Below, piece after piece: positions 1 to 8,561 of a stretch of DNA of 64,000 nucleotides. Position 1 is the stretch's first letter; the number at the start of each line of letters is the position of its first letter. Where the stretch lies: contig NC_015275.1 in NCBI RefSeq assembly GCF_000178835.2, forward strand, positions 2,253,001 through 2,317,000. Direction: 5' to 3'. The notes under the pieces are model-generated. The model saw only the letters and a list, made by a program, of their open reading frames with translations, was not told where the DNA came from and did not search any database. The stretch is from Cellulosilyticum lentocellum DSM 5427. GTDB lineage: Bacteria; Bacillota; Clostridia; Lachnospirales; Cellulosilyticaceae. A program made the translations under genes and the position numbers.

Positions 1-2
1 TT

Positions 3-227
3 ACATTAGGAGACTTTGCTTTTGCTGTAGCCGCTAATAGTGGCGAAAAAAAAGCAGTTTCTTTAGATAATCAAATTGCTTTTATGCGAAAGGTACAAGG
101 GGATAAACTGATTGCTACTGCTTCTGTGATTTCTTCAACCTATAAAATTTGTTTTTACCAAGTGGATATAGAAGATGAATGGGGGACCAAGGTAGCTAGA
201 ATGTCTGTGACGGGATATTATGTTTAA
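3..227 (+). CDS. PaaI/hotdog-fold thioesterase, C-terminal fragment
   Basis: The window opens inside this gene. The reading frame is open from base 3 to a TAA at 225-227 and encodes the last 74 residues. It starts TLGDFAFAVAANS, continues with a stretch containing AVSLDNQIAFMRKV, and ends VTGYYV. The LGDFAFAVAAN helix followed by beta strands of the type I-F-R-K-V-x-G-D-x-L-x-A-x-A is typical of the second half of PaaI-like acyl-CoA thioesterases, which hydrolyse acyl-CoA or aryl-CoA thioesters. Substrate cannot be told from this fragment. The start lies outside the window. Confidence 0.75.
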   Translation, partial: TLGDFAFAVAANSGEKKAVSLDNQIAFMRKVQGDKLIATASVISSTYKICFYQVDIEDEWGTKVARMSVTGYYV

Positions 228-297
228 GTTTTTTGTATAAAAATAGGACGATTTATTTACAATAACCCTAAAGCACAAGGTTTTAAAGGAGACTAAA

Positions 298-1644
298 ATG
301 AACGAAAGATATCGAACTTTGTATGGGAAATTAGTAAGAGCTTATTACAGCCAGGAGTTTGAAAAGACTTTTGAAAAAATGCTAGAAGAGGATTTTACAG
401 ATACTCATGAAGCAAGAGAAATTTTAGGAGCTTTATGTGGTGTAGAGATAGGTGAATGTGAAGATGATTACATGTTTGTTCAAACACTGATTGATGCTAT
501 GACTAAACAACGTGTAAGAGAAAAAATTGTTCAGAAGGTAAGCGTATGTCCTAAAGACTGTGAAAATAAGGAAGGTAAGAGTAAGTGTCAAAGTGTTTGT
601 CCTTTTGATGCCATCGTTAGGAAGGGGAAAGATAAGTGGATTGATGAAAAATTATGTATAAGTTGTGGCAGATGTGTGAGTGCATGTGATGCAGGAAATT
701 ATATGGAAACTCTTCAGTTTTTGCCTATTGCCTCTTTATTACAAGAAAAGAAAAAAGTATTTGCTATAGTAGCACCTGCTATTTCGGGTCAATTTGGTGA
801 AAATGTAAACCTTGATCAATTAAGAGAAGCTTTTATTAAACTTGGATTTACTGATATGATGGAAGTAGCGGTAGCAGCAGACATCCTAAGCTTAAAAGAG
901 GCCCTAGAATTTAATCACCATATTAAACAAGAAGGAGATTTTATGATTACTTCCTGTTGTTGTCCAATGTGGGTGGCAGCGCTTCGTAAGGTTTATAACC
1001 AAGTTATTTCTAATGTTTCTCCTTCGGTCTCTCCTATGATTGCTATGGCACGTATACTTAAACTATTAGATCCTGAGGTTAAAGTTGTTTTTGTGGGGCC
1101 TTGTATAGCGAAAAAAGCAGAAGCTAAGGAAAAGGACCTAATAGGAGATGTAGATGCTGTATTAACCTTTGAGGAGTTACAAGTGATTTTTGATACATTT
1201 AATATACAGCCTCAAGATTTGGATGGCATACCTTCTATTGATTATGCTTCTAAAGGTGGTCGTTTATATGCAAGAACTGGTGGCGTTTCAGAAGCTGTAT
1301 GGGACATTGTGGATCAGCTTTTTCCTGAGAAGCGTCACTTGTTTAGTGCTACACAAGTAGATGGCATGAAGGATTGTAAAGCTCTACTAGAAGAATTAAC
1401 AGAGGGTAAGATTAGTGCTAGTTTTATAGAAGGAATGGGTTGCAAAGGAGGCTGTGTTGGTGGGCCTAAAGCTATTATAAAAGCAGAAGAAGGTAAAAGA
1501 GCAGTAGAAAAAACAGCTTATGATTCAGCTATTAAAATTCCAGTACACAGTGAAGTGTTATTAGGCTTACTTGAAAAAGTAGGTATGAAAGATTTAAAAG
1601 ACTTAACAGAAGAACAAAGTTTATTTGAAAGAACTTTTGAGTAA
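298..1644 (+). CDS. [FeFe]-hydrogenase, soluble ferredoxin-type
   Basis: This 448-residue protein reversibly interconverts protons and H2 using electrons from ferredoxin-type clusters. Residues 1-80 are a helical region of no known motif. Residues 84-125 hold two cysteine-rich [4Fe-4S] motifs, the second being CISCGRCVSAC. The H-cluster domain follows: L1 reads TSCCCPMW (Cys220-222), L2 reads GPCIAKK (Cys269), and L3 carries Cys382 and Cys386 in GMGCKGGCVGG. All four cluster-binding cysteines are therefore present. The L1 and L3 variants differ from the textbook TSCCPGW and MACPGGC forms and resemble the lesser-studied branch of hydrogenases often called group D or sensory-like. No PAS domain or maturation gene is nearby. 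AAAGGAG lies 8 bases before ATG. It appears to be a single-gene transcript closed by a hairpin. Confidence 0.88.
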   Translation: MNERYRTLYGKLVRAYYSQEFEKTFEKMLEEDFTDTHEAREILGALCGVEIGECEDDYMFVQTLIDAMTKQRVREKIVQKVSVCPKDCENKEGKSKCQSVCPFDAIVRKGKDKWIDEKLCISCGRCVSACDAGNYMETLQFLPIASLLQEKKKVFAIVAPAISGQFGENVNLDQLREAFIKLGFTDMMEVAVAADILSLKEALEFNHHIKQEGDFMITSCCCPMWVAALRKVYNQVISNVSPSVSPMIAMARILKLLDPEVKVVFVGPCIAKKAEAKEKDLIGDVDAVLTFEELQVIFDTFNIQPQDLDGIPSIDYASKGGRLYARTGGVSEAVWDIVDQLFPEKRHLFSATQVDGMKDCKALLEELTEGKISASFIEGMGCKGGCVGGPKAIIKAEEGKRAVEKTAYDSAIKIPVHSEVLLGLLEKVGMKDLKDLTEEQSLFERTFE

Positions 1645-1654
1645 ATTCTAAATG

Positions 1655-1681
1655 GGTTGCTAGCCAGCAGCCTATTTTTTA
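1655..1681 (+). terminator. Rho-independent terminator after the hydrogenase
   Basis: A 7-bp stem (GGTTGCT pairing with AGCAGCC, one G-U pair) with a 4-base loop is followed by a run of T, 11 bases after the hydrogenase stop codon. Confidence 0.8.
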
Positions 1682-1720
1682 TATCGTCCTTTTGGAAGTA
1701 ATCATTCTCTTTTATACTAG

Positions 1721-1861
1721 GATAGCATACTGTTAAAGGCTATATCGAAATTTGTAAAAACTTATGGTATAAGAAAAAAAGCTGATTGTATGATTTTAAG
1801 CGATGGCGACATGAAATTAGTATTAGAAGTGAGTCGGTTATTAGAAGAAATAGGGTATTAA
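1721..1861 (+). pseudogene. possible gene remnant, unknown
   Basis: Between a TAG at 1718 and TAA at 1859 there is an open frame of 46 codons with no usable start near its beginning and no ribosome binding site. Its translation looks protein-like (for example RKKADCMILSDGDMKLVLE and then VSRLLEEIGY), unlike typical non-coding AT-rich DNA. It may be the 3' end of a decayed gene. I do not recognise the family. It ends just before the promoter of the next gene. Confidence 0.25.
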
Positions 1862-1865
1862 GCCT

Positions 1866-1893
1866 TTGCTAAAAAGAAGAGGATGAGTATAAT
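1866..1893 (+). promoter_or_regulatory. candidate sigma-A promoter for the gene at 1938
   Basis: TTGCTA at 1866-1871 and a perfect TATAAT at 1888-1893 are separated by 16 bp. Transcription would start about 35 bases before the ATG at 1938. Confidence 0.5.
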
Positions 1894-1937
1894 AATATCA
1901 GGATTAGTTACTTAAAAAATAATCGGAGGATGAACTG

Positions 1938-2336
1938 ATGAAATATACTACGTTTACTCAAAGGATGGAAGAGCATAATGAAGTTTTAAGAAAGAAGGGA
2001 AACTCCCCTTTTTACAGTATGCTTCTTGCTTTAAGTGAGAATTTGATAATGGTGACAAAGGTAATAGGAGAAATGGTAGGTACAGAGATCAAAGTATCAT
2101 CGCTAGAGAAGGAAGCAAGAGAAGTGGAAGTGGTTTTAGAAGAAATAGAAGAGACCTTTGCTATTATTTTAGAAAAGGCATTTGAAGATTTGATTATGAA
2201 ACAGGTATATGAGGACTTGGACCCGTTATTAGCGACTTTAGATGATTTGATAGAAGATTTAAATGAATATGGCGAAACTAAAGGTAGAGCTATACCTTAT
2301 ATAGAAGCTTGGGACATTGGTTTCTTCTATGAATAA
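1938..2336 (+). CDS. hypothetical acidic helical protein
   Basis: This 132-residue protein has a good GGAGG seven bases before its ATG. It is strongly acidic and predicted mostly helical, with heptad-like stretches around residues 55-85 (SLEKEAREVEVVLEEIEETF) and no signal peptide, membrane segment or cysteine. It follows its own promoter and ends about 50 bases before the start of the glycosyltransferase. I do not recognise the family. The amphipathic helices suggest a small cytoplasmic protein that may oligomerise, which is inference only. Confidence 0.7.
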   Translation: MKYTTFTQRMEEHNEVLRKKGNSPFYSMLLALSENLIMVTKVIGEMVGTEIKVSSLEKEAREVEVVLEEIEETFAIILEKAFEDLIMKQVYEDLDPLLATLDDLIEDLNEYGETKGRAIPYIEAWDIGFFYE

Positions 2337-2389
2337 CAAAGGCGTTGTGCTATAATAAGCAAAAAAGCCATACTAAGGATGTGTTAATT

Positions 2390-3358
2390 GTGAAATCAGA
2401 ATTTTTACTAACAGTCATTATACCTGCTTATTTTGAAGAAGCAGTGATAGAAGCCTGTTATGATGCACTTAAAATAGTGATGGATGAAAACAAGTGGAAG
2501 TATGAATTCATTTTTGTAAATGATGGAAGCAAAGATCAGACCTTACCATTGCTTAAACAGATAGCTGAAAAAGATAGGTGTGTTAAAGTGATTGATTTTG
2601 CGCGTAATTTTGGTCATCAAGTGGCAGTAACAGCAGGAATTTATCATAGTAGCGGTGATGCTACAGTGGTTATTGATGCAGACTTGCAGGATCCACCAGA
2701 AGTTATTGTGCAAATGGTAGAAAAGTGGCAAGAAGGCTATGATGTGGTTTATGCCAAGCGTAAGAAGCGTAAAGGCGAAAGTTGGTTTAAATTAGTTACT
2801 GCTAAGTGTTTTTACCGCTTCTTGCACATGATGGCAGAGATAGAGATTCCTATGGATACAGGTGATTTTAGACTTATTGATAGATGTGTAGTAGAAGCAT
2901 TTAAACAAATGCCCGAACGGAATCGCTTTGTAAGAGGAATGATTAGTTGGGTAGGTTTTGATCAAACCTATATTGAATATGAACGAGATGAAAGACTAGC
3001 TGGCGAAACCAAATACCCTTTGAAAAAAATGATTCGTTTTGCAACAGATGGTATTATTGCTTTTTCTACAAAACCGCTTAAGCTTGTGCAAAGTCTAGGC
3101 TTTATGACGATTGTATTAGCCATTTTGATTCTGGGATATTCACTTGTTTCAAAATATATCCTTCAAACAGTTGTATCAGGATGGACCTCATTGATGGTGA
3201 CCATCACTTTCTTTAGTGGTGTACAGCTATTTTCTATAGGACTTTTAGGCGAATATATTGCACGTATTTATGATGAAAGCAAAAATAGACCACTTTATTT
3301 AATTAAAGAAAAGATTAATTTTGAAAAAGAAAATAGGATGTTTAATGAAAATAAATAA
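2390..3358 (+). CDS. membrane glycosyltransferase, GT2 family (GtrB/DPM1-like)
   Basis: The protein transfers a sugar from a nucleotide donor to a polyprenyl-phosphate carrier at the inner face of the membrane, as in GtrB/YkcC-type undecaprenyl-phosphate glycosyltransferases. The chosen GTG at 2390 has AAGGA ten bases upstream and gives 322 residues. An upstream in-frame TTG at 2345 would add 15 residues but lacks a good site. The GT-A domain begins LLTVIIPAYFEE, has the metal/donor motif DADLQDPP at residues 96-103, and is followed by two C-terminal membrane segments (about residues 235-257 and 267-292) and a short basic tail. The sugar is unknown: no flippase or sugar-modifying partner adjoins. 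A hairpin terminator follows directly. Confidence 0.87.
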   Translation: MKSEFLLTVIIPAYFEEAVIEACYDALKIVMDENKWKYEFIFVNDGSKDQTLPLLKQIAEKDRCVKVIDFARNFGHQVAVTAGIYHSSGDATVVIDADLQDPPEVIVQMVEKWQEGYDVVYAKRKKRKGESWFKLVTAKCFYRFLHMMAEIEIPMDTGDFRLIDRCVVEAFKQMPERNRFVRGMISWVGFDQTYIEYERDERLAGETKYPLKKMIRFATDGIIAFSTKPLKLVQSLGFMTIVLAILILGYSLVSKYILQTVVSGWTSLMVTITFFSGVQLFSIGLLGEYIARIYDESKNRPLYLIKEKINFEKENRMFNENK

Positions 3359-3362
3359 GGTT

Positions 3363-3397
3363 AAAAGGGTTGTTGCCAATTAGCAACAACCCTTTTT
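3363..3397. terminator. bidirectional terminator between convergent genes
   Basis: A perfect 14-bp stem (AAAAGGGTTGTTGC and its complement) with a 6-base loop is flanked by A on one side and T on the other. It sits between the plus-strand glycosyltransferase and the minus-strand deacetylase and can serve both. Confidence 0.88.
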
Positions 3398-3441
3398 GCT
3401 ATTGTGATAGAAGAATAAAATAACAAAAAAGTGACTTGGGT

Positions 3442-4317
3442 TTAGTAAGGTAGAAGTTCAAAAGTATAGCCCATATGTTGAGCTTCTTTGATGAAGTCCC
3501 CTAAAATGTTAGTGTTTGTTTTAGAGACAGCATGAAGTAAATAAACCGCTCCATTATGAAGACCATCTAACATAAGTTTTTTTGCACCTGTAGGCTCTGG
3601 TTGTGCTTCGGGTTTCCAATCACAGTAAGCAAAACTCCAAAAAACAGTTTGATAACCCATGGCTTTAGTAAGAGCTAGACTTTTTTCAGAGTAATGTCCC
3701 ATAGGGGGTCTGAAAAAAGGAGGCATTGTTTTACCTGTTATTTGATTATAAGCTGCGGAAACATCTGTTAGTTCCTTGTTAAATTTGGTTTCATCTGCTA
3801 CTAAAGTAGGCATAGAAAGATGGTGATTACTATGATTACATACTAAGTGTCCTTCTTCTTCCATACGTTTAATTAAAGCTTCATTTTGCTTCATATAAGG
3901 TAAAGTGACGAAAAACATAGCCTTTACGTTATTAGCCTTTAAGACATCTAATATTTGAGGGGTATAGCCATTTTCATAGCCTTCATCAAAAGTTAGATAA
4001 ACCACTTTTCTAGAGGTGTCTCCTAAACAAAGGGCGCTATAATCACTTAGCTTAAATTTTAGTTTATCATTAAAACCAGGAATCGCGTGATTTTTTGAGC
4101 GGACTAACCACCAATCAATTTTGGTTTGATCCAGCACTTTAGTAGAAATGGCATTAGTTGTTTGTAAAGCATTAACGGTCACTAATCCTTTATAAGAAGA
4201 TGTAGGAGGAGTAACAGGTAAAAATAAGGGCGCATTTGCTGCTTTTAGCCGAGAAAAGGCAAAGCTTCCTAAAATCAATCCTAGACTCAATATGAGAGGA
4301 ATACATTTCTTTTTCAT
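3442..4317 (-). CDS. pdaA: polysaccharide deacetylase, PdaA-like (spore cortex)
   Basis: This 291-residue exported enzyme most resembles PdaA, which removes the acetyl group from muramic acid so that muramic delta-lactam forms in spore cortex peptidoglycan. A signal peptide occupies residues 1-29 (MKKK, then a hydrophobic core, then KAANA). The NodB domain shows metal motif 1 as TFDEGYENG (Asp111; the usual second Asp is Glu112), motif 2 as NHSNHH (His162 and His165/166), and motif 3 as RPPMGHYS (Arg203). The YENGY sequence after motif 1 is characteristic of PdaA rather than of chitin deacetylases. AAAGGAG precedes the ATG. It is transcribed alone, divergently from the regulator at 4510. A vegetative peptidoglycan deacetylase is the alternative. 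Confidence 0.85.
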   Translation of the reverse strand: MKKKCIPLILSLGLILGSFAFSRLKAANAPLFLPVTPPTSSYKGLVTVNALQTTNAISTKVLDQTKIDWWLVRSKNHAIPGFNDKLKFKLSDYSALCLGDTSRKVVYLTFDEGYENGYTPQILDVLKANNVKAMFFVTLPYMKQNEALIKRMEEEGHLVCNHSNHHLSMPTLVADETKFNKELTDVSAAYNQITGKTMPPFFRPPMGHYSEKSLALTKAMGYQTVFWSFAYCDWKPEAQPEPTGAKKLMLDGLHNGAVYLLHAVSKTNTNILGDFIKEAQHMGYTFELLPY

Positions 4318-4422
4318 AAAAAACTCCTTTAATTGATTAGATTAATTGTAGTCTAACCAATAAGTGAAAAATTATAAGTAAGGTATAGGAAATAGGTTGA
4401 TAGCTCATACTAGGCAAAGAAA

Positions 4423-4476
4423 GACTATATAATTTGATATTAACATTATATAATGGTGTTGACAAATTATATAGTC
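4423..4476. repeat. operator-like perfect 14-bp inverted repeat
   Basis: GACTATATAATTTG at 4423-4436 and its exact reverse complement at 4463-4476 flank a third related palindrome, ATTATATAAT, at 4445-4454. The right arm overlaps the -35/spacer region of the promoter for the RHH gene at 4510, which is where an autorepressor would bind. The assignment as an operator is inference. Confidence 0.6.
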
Positions 4477-4487
4477 GGATATACAAT
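4459..4487 (+). promoter_or_regulatory. sigma-A promoter of the RHH regulator (and probably clpB)
   Basis: A perfect TTGACA at 4459-4464 and TACAAT at 4482-4487 are separated by 17 bp. The start site would fall near 4494, leaving a short leader with the AGAGGTGG ribosome binding site. Confidence 0.72.
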
Positions 4488-4509
4488 ATTATAAGAAAGA
4501 GGTGGTGCA

Positions 4510-5160
4510 ATGAAAAAAAGCGTTTACAGTCTTGTACTGATGGATGATATCGTAGCCGCCATTGATGAACTGGCTTATTCACTTCAGACCAGTCGATCTA
4601 ATCTTATTAATCAAATCCTAGCTGAAAAGGTGGCGCTTGTGACCCCTGAGCAACGTTTACAAACGATTTTTACTCATCTGTCAGATTACCTAAGGCCCTA
4701 TCAACATTTTCAAATCCAAAATCAAGCTGCAGATCATATGTATAGTATCAAGAGTGCTTTACGCTATAAATATAACCCTACAATTCGCTATTGTTTATAC
4801 CTTAATCAACAAGGAGAAGAGGTTAAAGGAGAACTGCGAGTGATCTCTCGTACACAAAGTGAAGTACTTCATCATTATTTAGAGCAATTTTTTCAAATTT
4901 GGGCTACAATAGAAAATCGAGTGGCGCCTACTTATTGGCAAAGAGAAGAAGGGGCTAAATGGCTTAGAGCCCTTAAATTAAAAGATTTTCAAAACATCAC
5001 TGCTTATGAAGCCCTAGCAGAAGCCCTCTCAGAATATATTAGTGTGCTAGATGGAGGGCTTAAATTGTATTTTGGGCAACTGGATACACAGAAAGATCAA
5101 ACCTTAACTTTAATGAAGCATTATGAGCTTTATTTAAAAAATAATGAAACAATTATTTAA
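4510..5160 (+). CDS. ribbon-helix-helix DNA-binding regulator with unknown C-terminal domain
   Basis: Residues 4-44 of this 216-residue protein fit the ribbon-helix-helix fold: a short strand (SVYSLVLMD), helix one (IVAAIDELAYSLQ), the turn TSRS, and helix two (NLINQILAEKV). CopG/Arc-type proteins bind inverted or direct repeats as dimers through the strand. The remaining 170 residues are predicted mixed alpha/beta and I do not recognise them; they could bind a ligand or partner. The gene is preceded by a strong promoter with a perfect inverted repeat and followed after 26 bases by clpB, with no terminator between, so the two are probably co-transcribed. Autoregulation and control of clpB are inferences. 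Confidence 0.72.
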   Translation: MKKSVYSLVLMDDIVAAIDELAYSLQTSRSNLINQILAEKVALVTPEQRLQTIFTHLSDYLRPYQHFQIQNQAADHMYSIKSALRYKYNPTIRYCLYLNQQGEEVKGELRVISRTQSEVLHHYLEQFFQIWATIENRVAPTYWQREEGAKWLRALKLKDFQNITAYEALAEALSEYISVLDGGLKLYFGQLDTQKDQTLTLMKHYELYLKNNETII

Positions 5161-5186
5161 AATAATTTAAGCAAGGAGGATGCCTA

Positions 5187-7790
5187 ATGAATGCACAAAA
5201 TTTTACAAAGAAATCAATTGAAGCAATTCAAAGCGCTCAGCAAAGCGCTATTTCAAATCAAAATAATCAAATAGAAAGTTTACATTTACTCTATGCTTTA
5301 TTAACTCAAGAACAAGGCCTCATTCCTCATCTTTTAACCAAGATGAATGTGAGTGTTAGTAGTATGACGCAATCAGTTAGTGAAGATATTGCTAAATTGC
5401 CTCGTGTCAGTGGACCTGGTAGAGAACTTGATAAAGTGTACGTGTCTAGTGAAGTTGATAAAATATTAAGTGAAAGTGAAAAAATTGCTAAAAGCATGTC
5501 TGATGAGTATATTTCTGTAGAACATATCATGCTTGCTTTAATAGAAGTAAGTAGTGGATATTGTGAAAAACTACTCAAGGCTTATGGTATAGCCAAAAAG
5601 CCGTTTATGGTGGTATTAACTGAAATTAGAGGAAATACACATGTGACAAGTGAAGAACCAGAGGGTACTTATGATGTTCTTAATAAATATGGTTATGATC
5701 TTGTAGAACGAGCTAAAGAACAAAAAATTGATCCAGTTATAGGACGTGATAGCGAAATTCGTAATGTGATTCGTATCTTATCACGAAAAACTAAAAATAA
5801 TCCTGTATTAATTGGTGAACCTGGTGTAGGAAAGACAGCTATTGCTGAAGGCCTAGCACAACGTATTGTAAGAGGCGATGTGCCCGAGACTTTAAGAGAT
5901 CGTCGTATTTTCGCACTAGATATGGGTTCACTTATTGCAGGAGCTAAATATCGAGGAGAATTTGAGGAACGTCTAAAGGCTGTACTTCAAGAAATTAAGA
6001 AAAGTGAAGGTAAAATCATCTTATTTATTGATGAGCTTCATACGATTGTAGGTGCAGGTAAAACAGAAGGGTCTATGGATGCAGGTAACTTGCTGAAACC
6101 AATGCTTGCCCGTGGCGAACTTCACTGTATTGGTGCTACAACTTTAAATGAGTATCGTCAATATATTGAAAAAGATGCCGCCCTTGCAAGGCGTTTTCAA
6201 CCAGTTATGGTAGAAGAGCCTACAGTAGAAGATACCATTGCTATTTTGCGTGGTATTAAAGAACGCTATGAAATTTATCATGGTGTTCAAATTCAGGATA
6301 ACGCACTTATTGCAGCGGCAACTTTATCAGATCGTTATATTTCAGATAGATTCCTTCCTGATAAAGCCATCGACTTAGTAGATGAAGCTTGTGCAATGCT
6401 ACGTACCGAGATTGATTCAATGCCTACAGAACTAGATGAGATTGCTAGAAAGGTACTTCAGTTAGAGATTGCAGAAACAGCCTTAAAGAAAGAAGATGAC
6501 CCTATTTCTAAACAAAACTTGGCAGATACGCAAAAAGAACTTGCTGAATTACGTGATAAGTTTAAGGCTATGCGTACTCAATGGGAAAATGAAAAAGATG
6601 TTATCACTAAAGTACGTGGCATTAAAGAAGAAATTGAAACAGCTACAGCTAATATGCAAAAAGCTGAAAGAGAATATGATTACAATAAAGCAGCTGAATT
6701 AAAGTATGGTATTATTCCAGGACTTAAGAAGCAATTAGAAGAAGCGGAAGCTATGGCCTACAAAGGTAGTGAGGGTAGTTTATTGCGAGACAAGGTTAAT
6801 GAAGAAGAAATAGCAAAAATTATTGCTCGTTGGACTCAAATTCCTATTACAAAATTAATGGAAGGTGAAAGGCATAAATTGCTTCGTTTAGAAGAAATTT
6901 TACACAAACGTGTGATTGGTCAAAATGAAGCCGTAGATAAAGTGACTGATGCTATCTTACGTTCAAGAGCAGGGATTAAAGATCCACGAAGACCTATTGG
7001 TTCTTTTCTTTTCTTAGGACCTACCGGCGTTGGTAAAACTGAGCTTGCTAAAGCTTTAGCGGAGGCGTTATTCGATGATGAGCACAGCATGATTCGTATT
7101 GATATGAGTGAATATATGGAGAAGCATGCTGTGGCAAGATTAATAGGGGCACCTCCGGGATATGTAGGCTATGAAGAAGGTGGTCAGCTTACAGAAGCAG
7201 TAAGACGTAAGCCTTATGCGGTTATTTTATTTGATGAGGTTGAAAAAGCACACCCAGATGTGTTTAATGTTCTTTTACAAGTTTTAGATGATGGTCGTAT
7301 AACAGACTCTAAGGGTCGTACAGTAGACTTTAAAAATACCATTATTATTTTAACATCTAATCTAGGTTCTCAAGCTATATTAGAAGGGATTAATAGTCAA
7401 GGTGAAATTTCAGAAGAAGCAGAAGAAACGGTTAATCATCTTTTGAAGACGCATTTCAGACCAGAATTTTTAAACCGTTTAGATGAAATTGTACTTTATA
7501 AACCACTACAACAACATGAAATTGTACACATTGTTGGCTTGTTAGAAAAAGATCTTAATAAACGTTTAGAGAATCAACAACTACATGTTAGATTAACAGA
7601 AGCCTCAAAAGCTTATATTGCTGAGCAAGGGTTTGACCCTGTATTTGGTGCAAGACCACTGAAACGTTTCTTACAACGTAAAGTAGAAACCCTAATTGCA
7701 AGAACTTTAATTGCCGAAGAGGTAGAACCGTTTTCTACATTTGTTGTAGATTATGAAGATGAGCAATTAAAAGTAAGAATAGAAAAGTGA
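5187..7790 (+). CDS. clpB: ATP-dependent chaperone ClpB
   Basis: ClpB is a hexameric AAA+ disaggregase that pulls polypeptides out of aggregates together with DnaK. The 867 residues contain all parts: the N-terminal Clp_N repeat domain (about 1-150), nucleotide-binding domain 1 with Walker A GEPGVGKT at 210-217 and Walker B ILFIDELH, the coiled-coil middle domain (about 410-525) that separates ClpB from ClpA and ClpC, nucleotide-binding domain 2 with Walker A GPTGVGKT at 611-618, and the C-terminal D2-small domain. No ClpP-binding IGF/L loop is apparent. AAGGAGG lies seven bases before the ATG. No CtsR or CIRCE-type operator is seen upstream; instead an RHH regulator precedes it. Confidence 0.96.
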   Translation: MNAQNFTKKSIEAIQSAQQSAISNQNNQIESLHLLYALLTQEQGLIPHLLTKMNVSVSSMTQSVSEDIAKLPRVSGPGRELDKVYVSSEVDKILSESEKIAKSMSDEYISVEHIMLALIEVSSGYCEKLLKAYGIAKKPFMVVLTEIRGNTHVTSEEPEGTYDVLNKYGYDLVERAKEQKIDPVIGRDSEIRNVIRILSRKTKNNPVLIGEPGVGKTAIAEGLAQRIVRGDVPETLRDRRIFALDMGSLIAGAKYRGEFEERLKAVLQEIKKSEGKIILFIDELHTIVGAGKTEGSMDAGNLLKPMLARGELHCIGATTLNEYRQYIEKDAALARRFQPVMVEEPTVEDTIAILRGIKERYEIYHGVQIQDNALIAAATLSDRYISDRFLPDKAIDLVDEACAMLRTEIDSMPTELDEIARKVLQLEIAETALKKEDDPISKQNLADTQKELAELRDKFKAMRTQWENEKDVITKVRGIKEEIETATANMQKAEREYDYNKAAELKYGIIPGLKKQLEEAEAMAYKGSEGSLLRDKVNEEEIAKIIARWTQIPITKLMEGERHKLLRLEEILHKRVIGQNEAVDKVTDAILRSRAGIKDPRRPIGSFLFLGPTGVGKTELAKALAEALFDDEHSMIRIDMSEYMEKHAVARLIGAPPGYVGYEEGGQLTEAVRRKPYAVILFDEVEKAHPDVFNVLLQVLDDGRITDSKGRTVDFKNTIIILTSNLGSQAILEGINSQGEISEEAEETVNHLLKTHFRPEFLNRLDEIVLYKPLQQHEIVHIVGLLEKDLNKRLENQQLHVRLTEASKAYIAEQGFDPVFGARPLKRFLQRKVETLIARTLIAEEVEPFSTFVVDYEDEQLKVRIEK

Positions 7791-7792
7791 TC

Positions 7793-7827
7793 AAAAGGCA
7801 TGTCTCACTAAAAAGACATGCCTTTTT
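7793..7827 (+). terminator. Rho-independent terminator after clpB
   Basis: A 13-bp stem (AAAAGGCATGTCT with its complement) with an 8-base loop and a T run begins three bases after the clpB stop. Confidence 0.88.
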
Positions 7828-7914
7828 AGTTAATCAAAGAAGACCTTACTAAAGGCTAACAAATGAAAGGAGAATTTGTTATGATAAAAAATGATAAAAG
7901 AAAGAGGAGGATAC

Positions 7915-8364
7915 ATGATGATTTTAGTTAGTAGCTGTTTATGTGGAGAAAAATGTAAATATAATGGTGGAGATAACAAAAATGAAGCAGTAATGACTTT
8001 GTGTGAAAGAGAACCTCATATAAAGGTGTGCCCAGAAGTATTAGGAGGGCTATCTACTCCTAGAGTACCTGCTGAAATTATAGGTGGCAGTGCGCAGGAT
8101 GTTTTAAAAGGTAATGCAAAAATTTATACTAAAACAGGAATGGATGTAACAGCAGCTTTTTTAAAAGGAGCAGAAAGGGTAGTGAGTTTATTAGAACATT
8201 ATCCTATCGAAAAAGCAATTTTAAAAGCAAAGTCTCCTTCTTGTGGTAAGGGAAAAATTTATGATGGGCACTTTAAAGGGTGCTTAATTGAGGGGAATGG
8301 CGTAACAGCTCAAGCCTTAATGAACAAAGGAATAAAAGTAATAACTGAAGAGGAGCTTATTTAA
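7915..8364 (+). CDS. DUF523 family protein
   Basis: This 149-residue cytoplasmic protein has the DUF523 (YbbK-like) signature: VSSCLCGEKCKYNGG at the N-terminus, CPEVLGGLSTPRVPAEI in the middle, and AILKAKSPSCGKGKIYDG near the C-terminus. The conserved cysteines suggest metal or Fe-S binding, but no function is established for the family. AGAGGAGG at 7901-7908 fixes the start at ATG 7915 (or the next ATG, 7918); an in-frame ATG at 7891 lies upstream of that site and is unlikely to be used. It stands alone between the clpB terminator and the sugar-sensing block. Confidence 0.85.
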   Translation: MMILVSSCLCGEKCKYNGGDNKNEAVMTLCEREPHIKVCPEVLGGLSTPRVPAEIIGGSAQDVLKGNAKIYTKTGMDVTAAFLKGAERVVSLLEHYPIEKAILKAKSPSCGKGKIYDGHFKGCLIEGNGVTAQALMNKGIKVITEEELI

Positions 8365-8521
8365 AATAATATTTTAATTATCTTGCACTTACTTCGATAA
8401 AAATAACAAAAATATCGATTATTTTTTATGTATTTATATGAAAAATCATAAAAATATGTTAATATATTTATGTATTATTGGTAAAATAAAAAAATTTATA
8501 GTTTTTCGGTATTGTCATAAT

Positions 8522-8561
8522 GAGAGGGGGTATCTGATCTTAGGGATCAGATAGAGATAAT
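8522..8561 (+). promoter_or_regulatory. hairpin between Shine-Dalgarno and start codon
   Basis: A strong purine run GAGAGGGGG at 8522-8530 lies 31 bases before the ATG at 8562, too far for normal initiation. A perfect 9-bp stem (8531-8539 with 8545-8553, loop of five) fills the gap. Folding it would leave only eight bases (8554-8561) between the Shine-Dalgarno and the ATG. Such bridging hairpins are known, for example in phage T4 gene 38. A translational role here is inference. Confidence 0.5.

Noticed and set aside
4423-4476. Inverted repeat as insertion sequence ends or an attachment site
   Set aside because: The arms are only 26 bp apart with no transposase or target duplication, and they overlap a good promoter, so an operator is more likely.
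4337-4582. Minus-strand open frame of 81 codons over the regulator promoter
   Set aside because: It covers the -35/-10 and operator-like repeats of the regulator and the start of that gene, has no binding site, and its translation is low-complexity from AT-rich DNA.
8394-8418. TCGATA/TATCGA inverted repeat as a terminator for the DUF523 gene
   Set aside because: The stem is only six AT-rich pairs with a 13-base loop, and although T follows, it is much weaker than every other terminator here.
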